Assembly (NCBI GenBank): GCA_013696945.1
Contig: JACCXQ010000202.1
Span: forward strand, 1-7,428
From: Chloroflexota bacterium
Lineage (GTDB): Bacteria > Chloroflexota > Limnocylindria > Limnocylindrales > CSP1-4
Direction of reading: 5' to 3'
Length of the DNA stretch: 7,428 nucleotides
Shown: in pieces, positions 1-6,381 of the stretch
How the letters are laid out: every line of letters starts with the position of its first letter
Numbering within the stretch: the stretch's first letter is position 1
The notes under the pieces: generated by a model
What the model saw: the letters and a program-made list of their open reading frames with translations, nothing else
Told to the model about the DNA's origin: nothing
Database searches by the model: none
Position numbers and translations under genes: made by a program

Positions 1-32
1 GCTGTGCACGACCGGATCGGGTCGGCCGTGAC

Positions 33-1184
33 GTGCGACCATCGCGCCAGATGCCCAGCTCGCTCGTCCACGTCGTCGGCGCCCGTCCCAACTTCATGAA
101 AGCCGCGCCGGTGATCCGCGCACTTCGATCGCTCGGCGTCGAGCAGCGACTGCTCCACACCGGGCAGCACTACGACACGGCGCTCTCCGACGTCTTCTTC
201 ACGGACCTGGACCTGCCGCAGCCTGACATCAGCCTGGGCGTGGGGTCCGGGTCACACGCGGCTCAGACGGCGGCCATCATGGTCGCGCTCGAGGCGGTGC
301 TCATCGGCGAGCCTGCGCCGCTGGTCGTGGTCTACGGCGACGTCAACTCGACCATCGCAGCGGCCATCGTGTGCGCCAAGCTGGGCATTCCGACGGCGCA
401 CGTCGAAGCAGGTCTCCGCTCCTTCGATCGCTCCATGCCGGAGGAGATAAACCGGCTGGTGACCGATGCGCTGGCCGAGCTGTTGTTCGTGACGAGTCCC
501 GAGGGCATGGAGAACCTCGCCCGCGAAGGGGTCGGGGACGACCGTATGCACTTCGTGGGCAATCCGATGATCGATACGCTCCTGGTGCACCTCGATCGGT
601 TCGACCCGCTCCCGGTGCGCGAAAGGCTCGGGTTGCCCGAGCGGTACGCCGTTGCCACGCTTCACCGGCCGACGAACGTGGACACGCCCGAGGCTGCGGG
701 TCGACTTGTCGCTGCGCTCGGCCGGGCCGGCACGCGGCTGCAGATCGTCTTCCCGGTCCACCCGCGTGGCCGGCAGATGCTCGAGTCGGTCGGCCTGGGA
801 GACCTGGCTTCGGTGCAGGTGGTCGAGCCGCTCGGATACATCGACTTCATCTCGCTGGTGCGAGGCTCGGCCGCCGTGATCACCGATTCCGGCGGGATCC
901 AGGAAGAGACCACCATCCTGGGCGTCCCTTGCCTAACGCTGCGGGCGAACACGGAGCGGCCCATCACGATCACCCACGGGACCAATCGGCTCGTCAGTCC
1001 GGAGACGCTGACCGGAGCTTTGGACGACGCGCTCGGCGGCGCGCAGTCGTCGCCGGCGGTGGGTCCGCCGCTGTGGGACGGCCACGCCGGCGAGCGCATC
1101 GCGGCGGTCATCGCGGAGTGGCTGGGTCGCCGTGGGTCAGAACGCCGGCGGTCTCGTCGAGCTTCACCGTCGGCTGGCCGCTGA
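33..1184 (+). CDS. wecB: UDP-N-acetylglucosamine 2-epimerase (non-hydrolysing)
   Basis: This cytoplasmic enzyme interconverts UDP-GlcNAc and UDP-ManNAc, giving a sugar nucleotide for surface polysaccharide. The 383-residue length fits the family. Visible motifs are the N-terminal GARPNFMK loop (residues 16-23), HTGQHYD (42-48), GDVNST (102-107), HVEAGLRS (123-130), MPEEINR (135-141), LHRPTNV (210-216) and the UDP-binding DSGGIQEE (285-292). D103, E125, E137 and H211 line up with the catalytic Asp, two Glu and His known in E. coli WecB. The GTG start at 33 and the ATG at 51 are both possible; neither has a clear ribosome site, and the conserved fold begins near residue 12, so nothing essential is lost with the ATG. 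The frame stays open to the left edge, but without an earlier start codon in the window. The tail after about residue 365 is Arg/Ser-rich and looks dispensable. It probably forms one operon with the next gene. A related epimerase acting on a UDP-diacetamido-glucuronate (WbpI type) cannot be excluded from sequence alone. Confidence 0.95.
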   Translation: MRPSRQMPSSLVHVVGARPNFMKAAPVIRALRSLGVEQRLLHTGQHYDTALSDVFFTDLDLPQPDISLGVGSGSHAAQTAAIMVALEAVLIGEPAPLVVVYGDVNSTIAAAIVCAKLGIPTAHVEAGLRSFDRSMPEEINRLVTDALAELLFVTSPEGMENLAREGVGDDRMHFVGNPMIDTLLVHLDRFDPLPVRERLGLPERYAVATLHRPTNVDTPEAAGRLVAALGRAGTRLQIVFPVHPRGRQMLESVGLGDLASVQVVEPLGYIDFISLVRGSAAVITDSGGIQEETTILGVPCLTLRANTERPITITHGTNRLVSPETLTGALDDALGGAQSSPAVGPPLWDGHAGERIAAVIAEWLGRRGSERRRSRRASPSAGR

Positions 1185-1188
1185 GGGG
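1183..1188 (+). promoter_or_regulatory. Ribosome binding site of the glycosyltransferase
   Basis: GAGGGG overlaps the stop codon of the epimerase gene. It lies 2 bases before the GTG at 1191 but 8 bases before the in-frame GTG at 1197. The 8-base spacing is normal, so translation may really start at 1197, which would remove two residues. Confidence 0.55.
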
Positions 1189-1190
1189 AC

Positions 1191-2510
1191 GTGACCGTGC
1201 CCGAGACACCTGATGGCCGCCCACCGCGTTCGGTGGTCGTCCTCGTCAACAACCCGTTCGTGACCGATGCCAGGTCGTGGAAGATGGCCTCGACGTTGGC
1301 CGCGGACGGGTACGGCGTGACGGTCGTCGCGCGTGCCGAGGCGGGGCTACCGAGCCGGGTCACCGGTGAAGCGTTCGACATCGTCCGCCTCCGTCAGCCG
1401 ACCCCCTTCGCCCGCCTGCCCAGCCCGCGACTCCCGCTCGGTGAGGAAGCGGTCCACGCAGCGGATCACGCGGACCGATCGAGCAGCCGGGCCGTTGTCG
1501 CCGCTCGTGGACGCGCGGCAGTCGCAGCGACATTGGGACGGGCGGTCCAGGCTGCCCGCTACCTCGTGTTGACGCGCCGATGGGCACGCGACATCGCCCG
1601 AGTCGTCCCCCCGACGGACGTGTGGCAGGCGGAGCAGATGGTGACCCTGCCGCTAGCGCTCGAGCTGCGGCGGCGGCTGGGGGGCCTGGTCGTCTACGAC
1701 TCCCACGACCTCGACGTCCAGAGTGCTCGTTTCGCCAGGCTGCCCGGGCCATGGCGGCGGCTCCTGGCCCGCAGCGAGCGGAGGTGGGCGCGCAGCGCGG
1801 ACGGGCTGATCTCTGCCAACTCCGGGTACGCAAAGGTGCTCGAGCGGGAATGGGGACGTGCGCCGACGGTCATCTGGAACGGGCCGCCGCCGTTCGATCC
1901 GGGCGAGCGCCCGGAGCGCCGATGGCACCGCCGGCTCGGCCTCGATGCCGACGCGAAGGTCGTGCTCTTCCTGGGCCTCGTGATGCCCGGTCGCGGGATC
2001 GCCGAGCTCTGTCGCGCCATGGCGTGGGTGCCGGGCGCGGTCTTGGCCGTCGCGGGCTACGGGAGCGACTACGAGCGCTATCGCGAAGCGGCGGCTGCGC
2101 TCCCGCACGCCGATCGCATCTACTTCCCGGGCAGCGTCCCCCATCGTGAGATCCTGCCGCTCGTCGCTGCGGCCGACGTGTCGGCCATGCCGGTCCAGGG
2201 CGATACCCTGAATCACCGGCTGAATGTGCCGACCAAGCTCTTCGATGCGATGGCCGCCGGCGTGCCGGTCGTGGCAAGCGACCTTCCGGGCATGGCGCCC
2301 ATCGTGCGGGCGACCGGCTGCGGGCAGCTGTGCGACCCCGACGACCCTGCTGACATCGCACGGGCCATCCGGTCGATCCTCGAGGCGACGCCGGAGCGGC
2401 GAGCGGAGTATCGCAAGGCATGCCTGGCGGCGGCGCGGGGACCCTACGGCTGGGAGGCCCAGGCGGCGACCCTGCGCGGACTGTACGCGCGACTACGCCT
2501 CCGCGACTGA
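1191..2510 (+). CDS. GT4-type (GT-B fold) glycosyltransferase
   Basis: This is a predicted cytoplasmic retaining glycosyltransferase that moves a sugar from a nucleotide donor to a growing glycan; donor and acceptor cannot be read from the sequence. At 439 residues it has the two Rossmann halves of the GT-B fold. The N-terminal half opens with VVVLVNNPFVTDARSWKMA (about residues 15-33) and has VYDSHDLD near 167-174. The C-terminal half has VVLFLGLVMPGRG near 256-268, FPGSVPHREILPLVAAADV near 312-330, and the donor-site signature NVPTKLFDAMAAGVPVVASD from about 345 to 364, the usual GT4 pattern with Asp in place of the more common Glu after KLF. An Arg/Ala-rich stretch at about 85-130 separates the first strands from the rest of the N-terminal domain. 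There is no signal peptide or membrane helix. The gene starts 6 or 12 bases after the epimerase stop, so the two are probably co-transcribed. GT4 membership is firm; the specific role is unknown. Confidence 0.9.
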   Translation: MTVPETPDGRPPRSVVVLVNNPFVTDARSWKMASTLAADGYGVTVVARAEAGLPSRVTGEAFDIVRLRQPTPFARLPSPRLPLGEEAVHAADHADRSSSRAVVAARGRAAVAATLGRAVQAARYLVLTRRWARDIARVVPPTDVWQAEQMVTLPLALELRRRLGGLVVYDSHDLDVQSARFARLPGPWRRLLARSERRWARSADGLISANSGYAKVLEREWGRAPTVIWNGPPPFDPGERPERRWHRRLGLDADAKVVLFLGLVMPGRGIAELCRAMAWVPGAVLAVAGYGSDYERYREAAAALPHADRIYFPGSVPHREILPLVAAADVSAMPVQGDTLNHRLNVPTKLFDAMAAGVPVVASDLPGMAPIVRATGCGQLCDPDDPADIARAIRSILEATPERRAEYRKACLAAARGPYGWEAQAATLRGLYARLRLRD

Positions 2511-2652
2511 GCGGACGTCGCGATCCAGCACCATCCCTGTCGCTTCGACCGCGACATAGTAGGCTCGTCACCGACCCATCCGCACCGGCCCGGGAGCCGT
2601 CAGCCGTTCCCCTGACCCACCCCGGGGCGATGGCCAGTGCTGAGGGACCCAC
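2511..2652 (+). promoter_or_regulatory. Intergenic gap with a possible promoter for ST1
   Basis: These 142 bases hold no convincing gene. A TAGGCT box at 2560-2565 fits a relaxed TANNNT -10 element, but no good -35 is seen. Just upstream is a small hairpin with arms TGTCGC (2538-2543) and GCGACA (2551-2556) and a 7-base loop. Another 6-bp pairing, CGCGAC (2502-2507) with GTCGCG (2517-2522), spans the glycosyltransferase stop codon. Neither is followed by a T run, so a classic terminator is not supported. ST1 may have its own promoter here or be read through from the upstream genes. Confidence 0.3.
2642..2647 (+). promoter_or_regulatory. Ribosome binding site of ST1
   Basis: GAGGGA lies 5 bases before the GTG at 2653. 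It supports that GTG as the true start over any later Met, since the next in-frame Met is at residue 21. Confidence 0.6.
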
Positions 2653-3504
2653 GTGACGTTGCTTGACAAGGTGCGCAACCGGACTGCCCGGGTGCGCCAG
2701 CACCGGTGGCGCATGCGGCCGTACCGCAGCGCGGAGCGACACATCGTGGTCGGTGGTTCGGCGCGAAGCGGGACCACGCTCTTCCGCCGGATCCTCGACA
2801 CGCACCCCGAGATCTGCTGTGGGCCGGAGATGAACCTCTTCCTGCCCGCGCGCTTCCAGCTCGATCCCCTGGCCACGCTGTCGGGGATCCCCCCGGACGA
2901 GCTCAGGTCGATGTTCCGATCGAGCCCTTCCCAGGGCGCGCTCATCGATGCGTTCGCGACGAGATATCGGGCGCTCCGCGAGAAGTCGCGGTGGGCGGAG
3001 AAGACCCCGCTCAACGTCCGTCACTTCGGGTGGGTCCTGGAGCGCTTCCCCGCGGCGCGGCTGGTGCACATGGTGCGCGACGGAAGGGACGTCATCTGCT
3101 CGGCGGCGCAGCATCCCGATCGCCGATGGGTGGACGGCAGGTGGGTCTGGGAACTGCATCGGCGCCCGTTGGAGGACTACGCACGCACGTGGGTAGCTGA
3201 CACCGGGGCGGGGATGCGCTTCCGCGGCGACGCCCGGTACCACGAAGTGCGCTACGAAGACCTGGTGACCTCTCCCGAGCCGACCCTTCGGCGCCTGAGC
3301 GAGTTCCTCGAGGTGCCGTTCGACCCGCGGCTGCTGGAGAGCGAGCGAGCCGGATCAGAGCAGGCGGCCGTGCCGTCACCCGACCGGGGGCCGATCTTCA
3401 GCAGCTCCATCGGGCGTTGGCGCCATGATCTCGATCCTGCGGCCCTTGCGAGGGTCCTTGCCATCTGTGGGGATCGCCTCGCCGAGCTCGGCTACGACAG
3501 CTGA
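2653..3504 (+). CDS. PAPS-dependent sulfotransferase ST1 (Sulfotransfer_3-like)
   Basis: Predicted to transfer a sulfuryl group from PAPS to an acceptor hydroxyl or amine, here most likely a sugar of the locus polysaccharide, in the cytoplasm. The 283-residue protein has the 5'-phosphosulfate loop GSARSGTTLF (residues 35-44), the glutamate of CGPE (E59), the lysine of AEKTP (115-119), the 3'-phosphate site VRDGRDVICS with R142 and S150 eight apart, RYEDLV (200-205) and a C-terminal LGY (279-281). E59 is 21 residues after R38, the spacing I recall for the catalytic Glu of tyrosylprotein sulfotransferases (TPST), and LDTHPEICCGPE closely resembles the TPST segment. The N-terminal 30 residues are strongly basic but do not look like a signal peptide or membrane anchor. 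The gene has a good ribosome site and a 142-base gap to the glycosyltransferase. It converges on ST2 with 18 bases between stops. The acceptor is unknown: glycan is inferred from context, and a protein or small molecule remains possible. Confidence 0.88.
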   Translation: MTLLDKVRNRTARVRQHRWRMRPYRSAERHIVVGGSARSGTTLFRRILDTHPEICCGPEMNLFLPARFQLDPLATLSGIPPDELRSMFRSSPSQGALIDAFATRYRALREKSRWAEKTPLNVRHFGWVLERFPAARLVHMVRDGRDVICSAAQHPDRRWVDGRWVWELHRRPLEDYARTWVADTGAGMRFRGDARYHEVRYEDLVTSPEPTLRRLSEFLEVPFDPRLLESERAGSEQAAVPSPDRGPIFSSSIGRWRHDLDPAALARVLAICGDRLAELGYDS

Positions 3505-3543
3505 CGAGAGGCGGGCGAACGGTCACTCGGAGTAGCCGACCTC
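3484..3543. repeat. Inverted repeat across the convergent ST1/ST2 junction
   Basis: The arms GAGCTCGGCTAC (3484-3495) and GTAGCCGACCTC (3532-3543) pair at 11 of 12 positions, including 8 perfect inner base pairs, around a 36-base loop. Each arm encodes the Gly-Tyr-containing C-terminal end of one sulfotransferase, so the symmetry follows from two related genes meeting tail to tail. The loop contains both stop codons and the whole 18-base gap. It could help end transcription from both sides, but there is no T run in either direction and that role is speculative. Confidence 0.5.
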
Positions 3544-4479
3544 GCGGAGCCGCCCCCCCAGCAACGACCCGAGCCAGCGTCGAGCCGGGCCCCCGATGCG
3601 GTCCTCCCAGCGCTCCGCCGCGCCGGCGTCGAAGCCGCGCTCGCCACGACGACTTCCCTTCGAGACCACCTTCTGCGCGAGGATCTCTTCTTCCCACTCG
3701 AGGCCAAGGAAGTCGAGCAACCCCTCCAACGTGCTCCGCGGGTCCCGGACGAGGTCCTCGAACCGCACCAGTCGGTATCGGTCGGGGTACCTGTGGACCA
3801 GCGTACGGTGGCGTCCGACGGCCTCGGCCCAGGTGAGAGCGACCTGGTTGAGCAGGAAAGCGCGGAAGAGGAACGGCACGCGGACCAGCTGGCGGTATGG
3901 GACGGTGACGGCGCGCTCCGTGCGGCGTCGCAGCTCCGAGACGTAGATCGCGCGCGGGTCGCGCAACATGTGGATCACGCGCGCGTCCGGGTACCAATCC
4001 AGGAGCGTCTCCACGTAGCCGAGATGGGCCGGCGTCTTCTCACCGATGAGGGGCTTCCCCTTCACATCGGCGTACGTCCTCATGATCGCGGTGAAGACGC
4101 CGCGATCCGACCGATCCGAGGCGAGGAGCCTTGCCTCGAAGTCGTCCCGCGACACCGTTCGCATGAGCCAACGCCAGTACGGGCTGATCTCGCGCAGGCG
4201 GGAACGGCGCTGGAACTCGCCTGACCAGACCAGGTCCACCAGCTGGCGGACATTCGCGTCGTCGCGCAGGTCCCCGACCCGCCGGAAGTAGTGTCGCGCG
4301 CCCTCCCGAGCGACGAGGTGGCCCAGGTAGTGATTCTCCATCGCCACGGCGAGGCGGGAGTGGCTGTCCAGCGTCCGCTGCATCAGCGTCGTTCCGCTGC
4401 GGCTCACCCCGACGATGAAGACGGCCTCCGGCTCGCCAGGGCGTCGAGGATCCGACGGTCGATCGTCGCTGATCGCCAT
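3523..4479 (-). CDS. PAPS-dependent sulfotransferase ST2 (Sulfotransfer_3-like)
   Basis: This 318-residue sulfotransferase is the last gene of the export operon. It has the 5'-phosphosulfate loop GVSRSGTTLM (residues 24-33), MEN with E48 exactly 21 residues after R27, GEKTP (146-150), the 3'-phosphate site LRDPRAIYVS with R173 and S181 eight apart, RFEDLVRDP (239-247), and a C-terminal WEDRIGG followed by a final VGY. It differs from ST1 and ST3 in the region after the loop (AMENHYLGHL instead of CGPE) and in a longer middle section with several aromatic residues, so it probably has a different acceptor or position. No signal peptide or membrane helix is evident. Its ATG shares one base with the ATPase stop (TGATG); no clear ribosome site precedes it, so translation is probably coupled to the ATPase. 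Being co-transcribed with the transporter suggests it modifies the exported glycan before it leaves the cytoplasm. That substrate is inferred. Confidence 0.88.
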   Translation of the reverse strand: MAISDDRPSDPRRPGEPEAVFIVGVSRSGTTLMQRTLDSHSRLAVAMENHYLGHLVAREGARHYFRRVGDLRDDANVRQLVDLVWSGEFQRRSRLREISPYWRWLMRTVSRDDFEARLLASDRSDRGVFTAIMRTYADVKGKPLIGEKTPAHLGYVETLLDWYPDARVIHMLRDPRAIYVSELRRRTERAVTVPYRQLVRVPFLFRAFLLNQVALTWAEAVGRHRTLVHRYPDRYRLVRFEDLVRDPRSTLEGLLDFLGLEWEEEILAQKVVSKGSRRGERGFDAGAAERWEDRIGGPARRWLGSLLGGRLREVGYSE

Positions 4480-5378
4480 CAGGGTCGCGCCAGGGGTTCC
4501 CGTTCGTCCTCAGGGGCGATGGCCGGGATCTGCCGGCCGGTGCGCTCGGCCTCGCGGACCAGCTGCTTGGGTCGCCCTCGGACCGCGATGCGACCCGACC
4601 TCATGCCCTCGAGGACCTCCCGATACTTCTGCTTGCGGTGCTCGGAGTGCTCCATATGCGTCGCCACGACTTCATCCGGCTTCCCGTCAGCCACGATGCT
4701 GCCGCGCTCGAGGAGGATCGCGCGGTTGCAGAACTCGGTGATCCAGCTCATGTCGTGGCTCACCAGGACGACTGCCTTTGCCGCGCCGAGCACATCGGCG
4801 ATGCGCTGGTGGCTCTTCTCGCGGAATGCCTCGTCGCCAGTCTGGAGGACCTCGTCGAGCAACAGGATGTCCGGGTCGACCGCGGTCGCGATCGAGAAAC
4901 CGAGCTTCGCGCGCATCCCGGACGAATAGGTCCGCAGCGGCGCGTCGATGAATGCCCCGATATCGGCGAAGTCGACGATCGACTCCTGGCGCTCCTCCAT
5001 GACCTTGTGATCGATGCCCATCAGCGCGCCCGCGAGCATGATGTTCTCGCGACCCGAGAGCTCCTGGTCGAAGCCGGCCTGGAGGTGAAGCAGGGTCGAG
5101 ACGTGGCCGTTCACCTCGACGATGCCCTCGGAGGGCATGATGATCCCGGCCAGGACCTGGAGCAGCGTCGACTTGCCGGCGCCGTTCGGACCGATGATGC
5201 CCACCGACTCGCCCGGGGCCACGGTGATCGACAGGCCGCGCAGCGCCCAGAACGACTTCTCACCGCGGTTTCGCTTCAGCAGCCGTGCGAACGAGCGGCG
5301 GATGCTCGTCTTCTTCGTGAAGCGAAGGCTGTAGCGGACCCCCAGGTCGCGTGTCTGGATGGCGAATCCGCTCGGCAC
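4479..5378 (-). CDS. Polysaccharide-export ABC transporter ATPase (Wzt/TagH/KpsT family)
   Basis: This is the nucleotide-binding subunit of an ABC-2 exporter; it hydrolyses ATP on the cytoplasmic face to drive lipid-linked or lipid-bound glycan across the membrane. The 299 residues contain Walker A GPNGAGKST (63-71), a Q-loop glutamine at 100, ELSGREN (106-112), the signature YSSGM (151-155) typical of this family in place of LSGGQ, Walker B ILLLDE (171-176), a GDEAF D-loop region (181-185) and the switch histidine H208 in SHDMS. The segment after Walker B reads VLQTGDEAF where many relatives have VLAVGDxxF. The tail from about 215 is charged and lacks room for the sugar-binding C-terminal domain of E. 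coli O9a-type Wzt. The start is a GTG with AAGGTG 10 bases upstream. It lies 4 bases after the permease stop and overlaps ST2 by one base. Teichoic acid, O-antigen and capsule exporters cannot be told apart here. Confidence 0.93.
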   Translation of the reverse strand: MPSGFAIQTRDLGVRYSLRFTKKTSIRRSFARLLKRNRGEKSFWALRGLSITVAPGESVGIIGPNGAGKSTLLQVLAGIIMPSEGIVEVNGHVSTLLHLQAGFDQELSGRENIMLAGALMGIDHKVMEERQESIVDFADIGAFIDAPLRTYSSGMRAKLGFSIATAVDPDILLLDEVLQTGDEAFREKSHQRIADVLGAAKAVVLVSHDMSWITEFCNRAILLERGSIVADGKPDEVVATHMEHSEHRKQKYREVLEGMRSGRIAVRGRPKQLVREAERTGRQIPAIAPEDEREPLARP

Positions 5379-5382
5379 GGCG

Positions 5383-6297
5383 TTACAGCACCTTCGCGAA
5401 GGCTGGCTCGAGCCGCTTGAAGATGATCGTGCCCAGGATCAGCAGGCCGATCGAGAGCAGGAGGAGCATTCCCAGCGCGATCAGGTCGGGCGACTGGCCC
5501 GGGGTGAAGCCGTCGCCGGCCTCGTTGACACGGCCATAGATGACATCGCGGTAGGCGGTCAGCAGCACGGCGAACGGGTTGGCACGGAGGAGGCTGACGC
5601 CTGCCTCGCCCAGCGCCTCCTCGATCGCGCCGAATCGGCCCGCGCTCGAGTCGAATGACCAGATGGCCGGCGAGAGGAAGAACCAGAGCCGTATCAGATG
5701 GCCGCTCAGGATGCCCACATCGCGGTAGAACACGTTGATCGCCGACACGAGGAGCGCCAGCCCGAGAGTGAACACGAACTGCACCGCGGCGATGACCGGC
5801 AACCACAGCACGTTGATCGTCGCGTGGGCCGGGAAGAAGACCGCGAGCATGAGCAGCACGATGACGAACCCGAACGCCAGGTTGAGAACCTCCGCCGCGA
5901 CTGCCGACACGGGGAGCACGACCTTCGGGAACTGGACCTGCTTGATCAATCGCTCCTGGCGAACGACGGAGCTCACCGCGTCGTTGATGCTGCTCGCGAA
6001 CCACTTCCAGGGCAGGATCGCGGCGAAGAGGAAGAGTGGGAAGTCCGGCGTGGAGCGACGGAGGATGACGCTCAACAGGATCAGGTAGACGGTCATCTGG
6101 AGGAGCGGGTCCAGGACCCACCAGACATTCCCCAACAGCGTGTCGGAACCCTTGCGACGGATATCAGCGCTGATGAGGTGGCGGATCAGCCGCCGGCGAC
6201 CGAAGGTCTCGGCGAGCGCCTCCCGGATCAGTCCGAGCGCACCGGGACGCACGGCGCTGCTTCGAAACGAGGACGGCGCCTCGGTGGCGATCTGCAT
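5383..6297 (-). CDS. ABC-2 type polysaccharide-export permease (Wzm/TagG family)
   Basis: This is the membrane subunit that pairs with the downstream ATPase to export a glycan. It has 304 residues from the ATG at 6297, normal for the family. A cytoplasmic N-terminus with an amphipathic stretch and the conserved segment LLGNVWWVLDPLLQM (54-68) leads into six likely membrane helices at about 64-80, 88-103, 126-153, 162-187, 197-216 and 272-292. Between the first helices lie PWKWF (96-100) and NDAVSSVVRQERLIKQVQFPK (residues 105-125), and NVFYRDV (188-194) precedes helix 5; these are hallmarks of this exporter family. The same frame stays open upstream to 6999, but that part is Arg-rich, non-conserved and antisense to ST3, so I reject it. 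A GTG at 6309 would add four residues. Neither start has a clear ribosome site, so a very short or absent leader is possible. It is the first gene of the export operon. Confidence 0.93.
   Translation of the reverse strand: MQIATEAPSSFRSSAVRPGALGLIREALAETFGRRRLIRHLISADIRRKGSDTLLGNVWWVLDPLLQMTVYLILLSVILRRSTPDFPLFLFAAILPWKWFASSINDAVSSVVRQERLIKQVQFPKVVLPVSAVAAEVLNLAFGFVIVLLMLAVFFPAHATINVLWLPVIAAVQFVFTLGLALLVSAINVFYRDVGILSGHLIRLWFFLSPAIWSFDSSAGRFGAIEEALGEAGVSLLRANPFAVLLTAYRDVIYGRVNEAGDGFTPGQSPDLIALGMLLLLSIGLLILGTIIFKRLEPAFAKVL
5389..5394 (-). promoter_or_regulatory. Ribosome binding site of the ABC ATPase
   Basis: On the minus strand AAGGTG lies inside the last codons of the permease, 10 bases before the GTG at 5378. 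It supports that start, and there is no better one in frame. Confidence 0.5.
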
Positions 6298-6381
6298 GGG
6301 GAGGGTCACGTTAGCACGTCGCCCGGCCCGAGCCGGGCGCGGCGGATATCCCCTGCGGAGCCGGCCGCTAGCATCTACCTG
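6298..6381. promoter_or_regulatory. Divergent promoter region between the permease and ST3
   Basis: The 84 bases separate two start codons facing away from each other, so both promoters should be here or nearby. For ST3, TAGCAT at 6369-6374 matches the TANNNT -10 pattern and ends 7 bases before the ATG at 6382, the layout of a leaderless mRNA. For the permease, TAACGT on the minus strand (6313 down to 6308) ends 10 bases before the ATG at 6297, suggesting a leader of only a few bases. Neither gene has a Shine-Dalgarno sequence, which fits the leaderless idea. No clear -35 boxes are seen. Confidence 0.4.
6320..6339. repeat. Perfect 8-bp inverted repeat in the divergent region
   Basis: CGCCCGGC (6320-6327) and GCCGGGCG (6332-6339) form a perfect 8-bp stem with a CCGA loop at 6328-6331. 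It lies just upstream of the permease start and about 30 bases before the proposed ST3 -10 box, with no T run after it on either strand. It could be a regulator operator shared by both genes, a hairpin in a longer leader, or chance in GC-rich DNA. Confidence 0.45.

Noticed and set aside
2..31. Possible tail of an upstream gene ending at the TGA at 29-31, one base before the GTG at 33
   Set aside because: Only nine codons are visible and they carry no motif. The arrangement fits an operon but cannot be distinguished from chance.
2502..2556. Two small hairpins after the glycosyltransferase as a terminator
   Set aside because: The stems are only 6 bp, one overlaps the stop codon, and no T run follows. 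Such pairings are common in GC-rich DNA.
1870..3243. 457-codon minus-strand open frame
   Set aside because: It is antisense to the glycosyltransferase and ST1, is Arg/Pro-rich with no recognisable motif, and crosses the intergenic gap. It is a high-GC shadow frame.
3505..3522. Small gene or RNA between ST1 and ST2
   Set aside because: Only 18 bases lie between the two stop codons, with no room for a gene.
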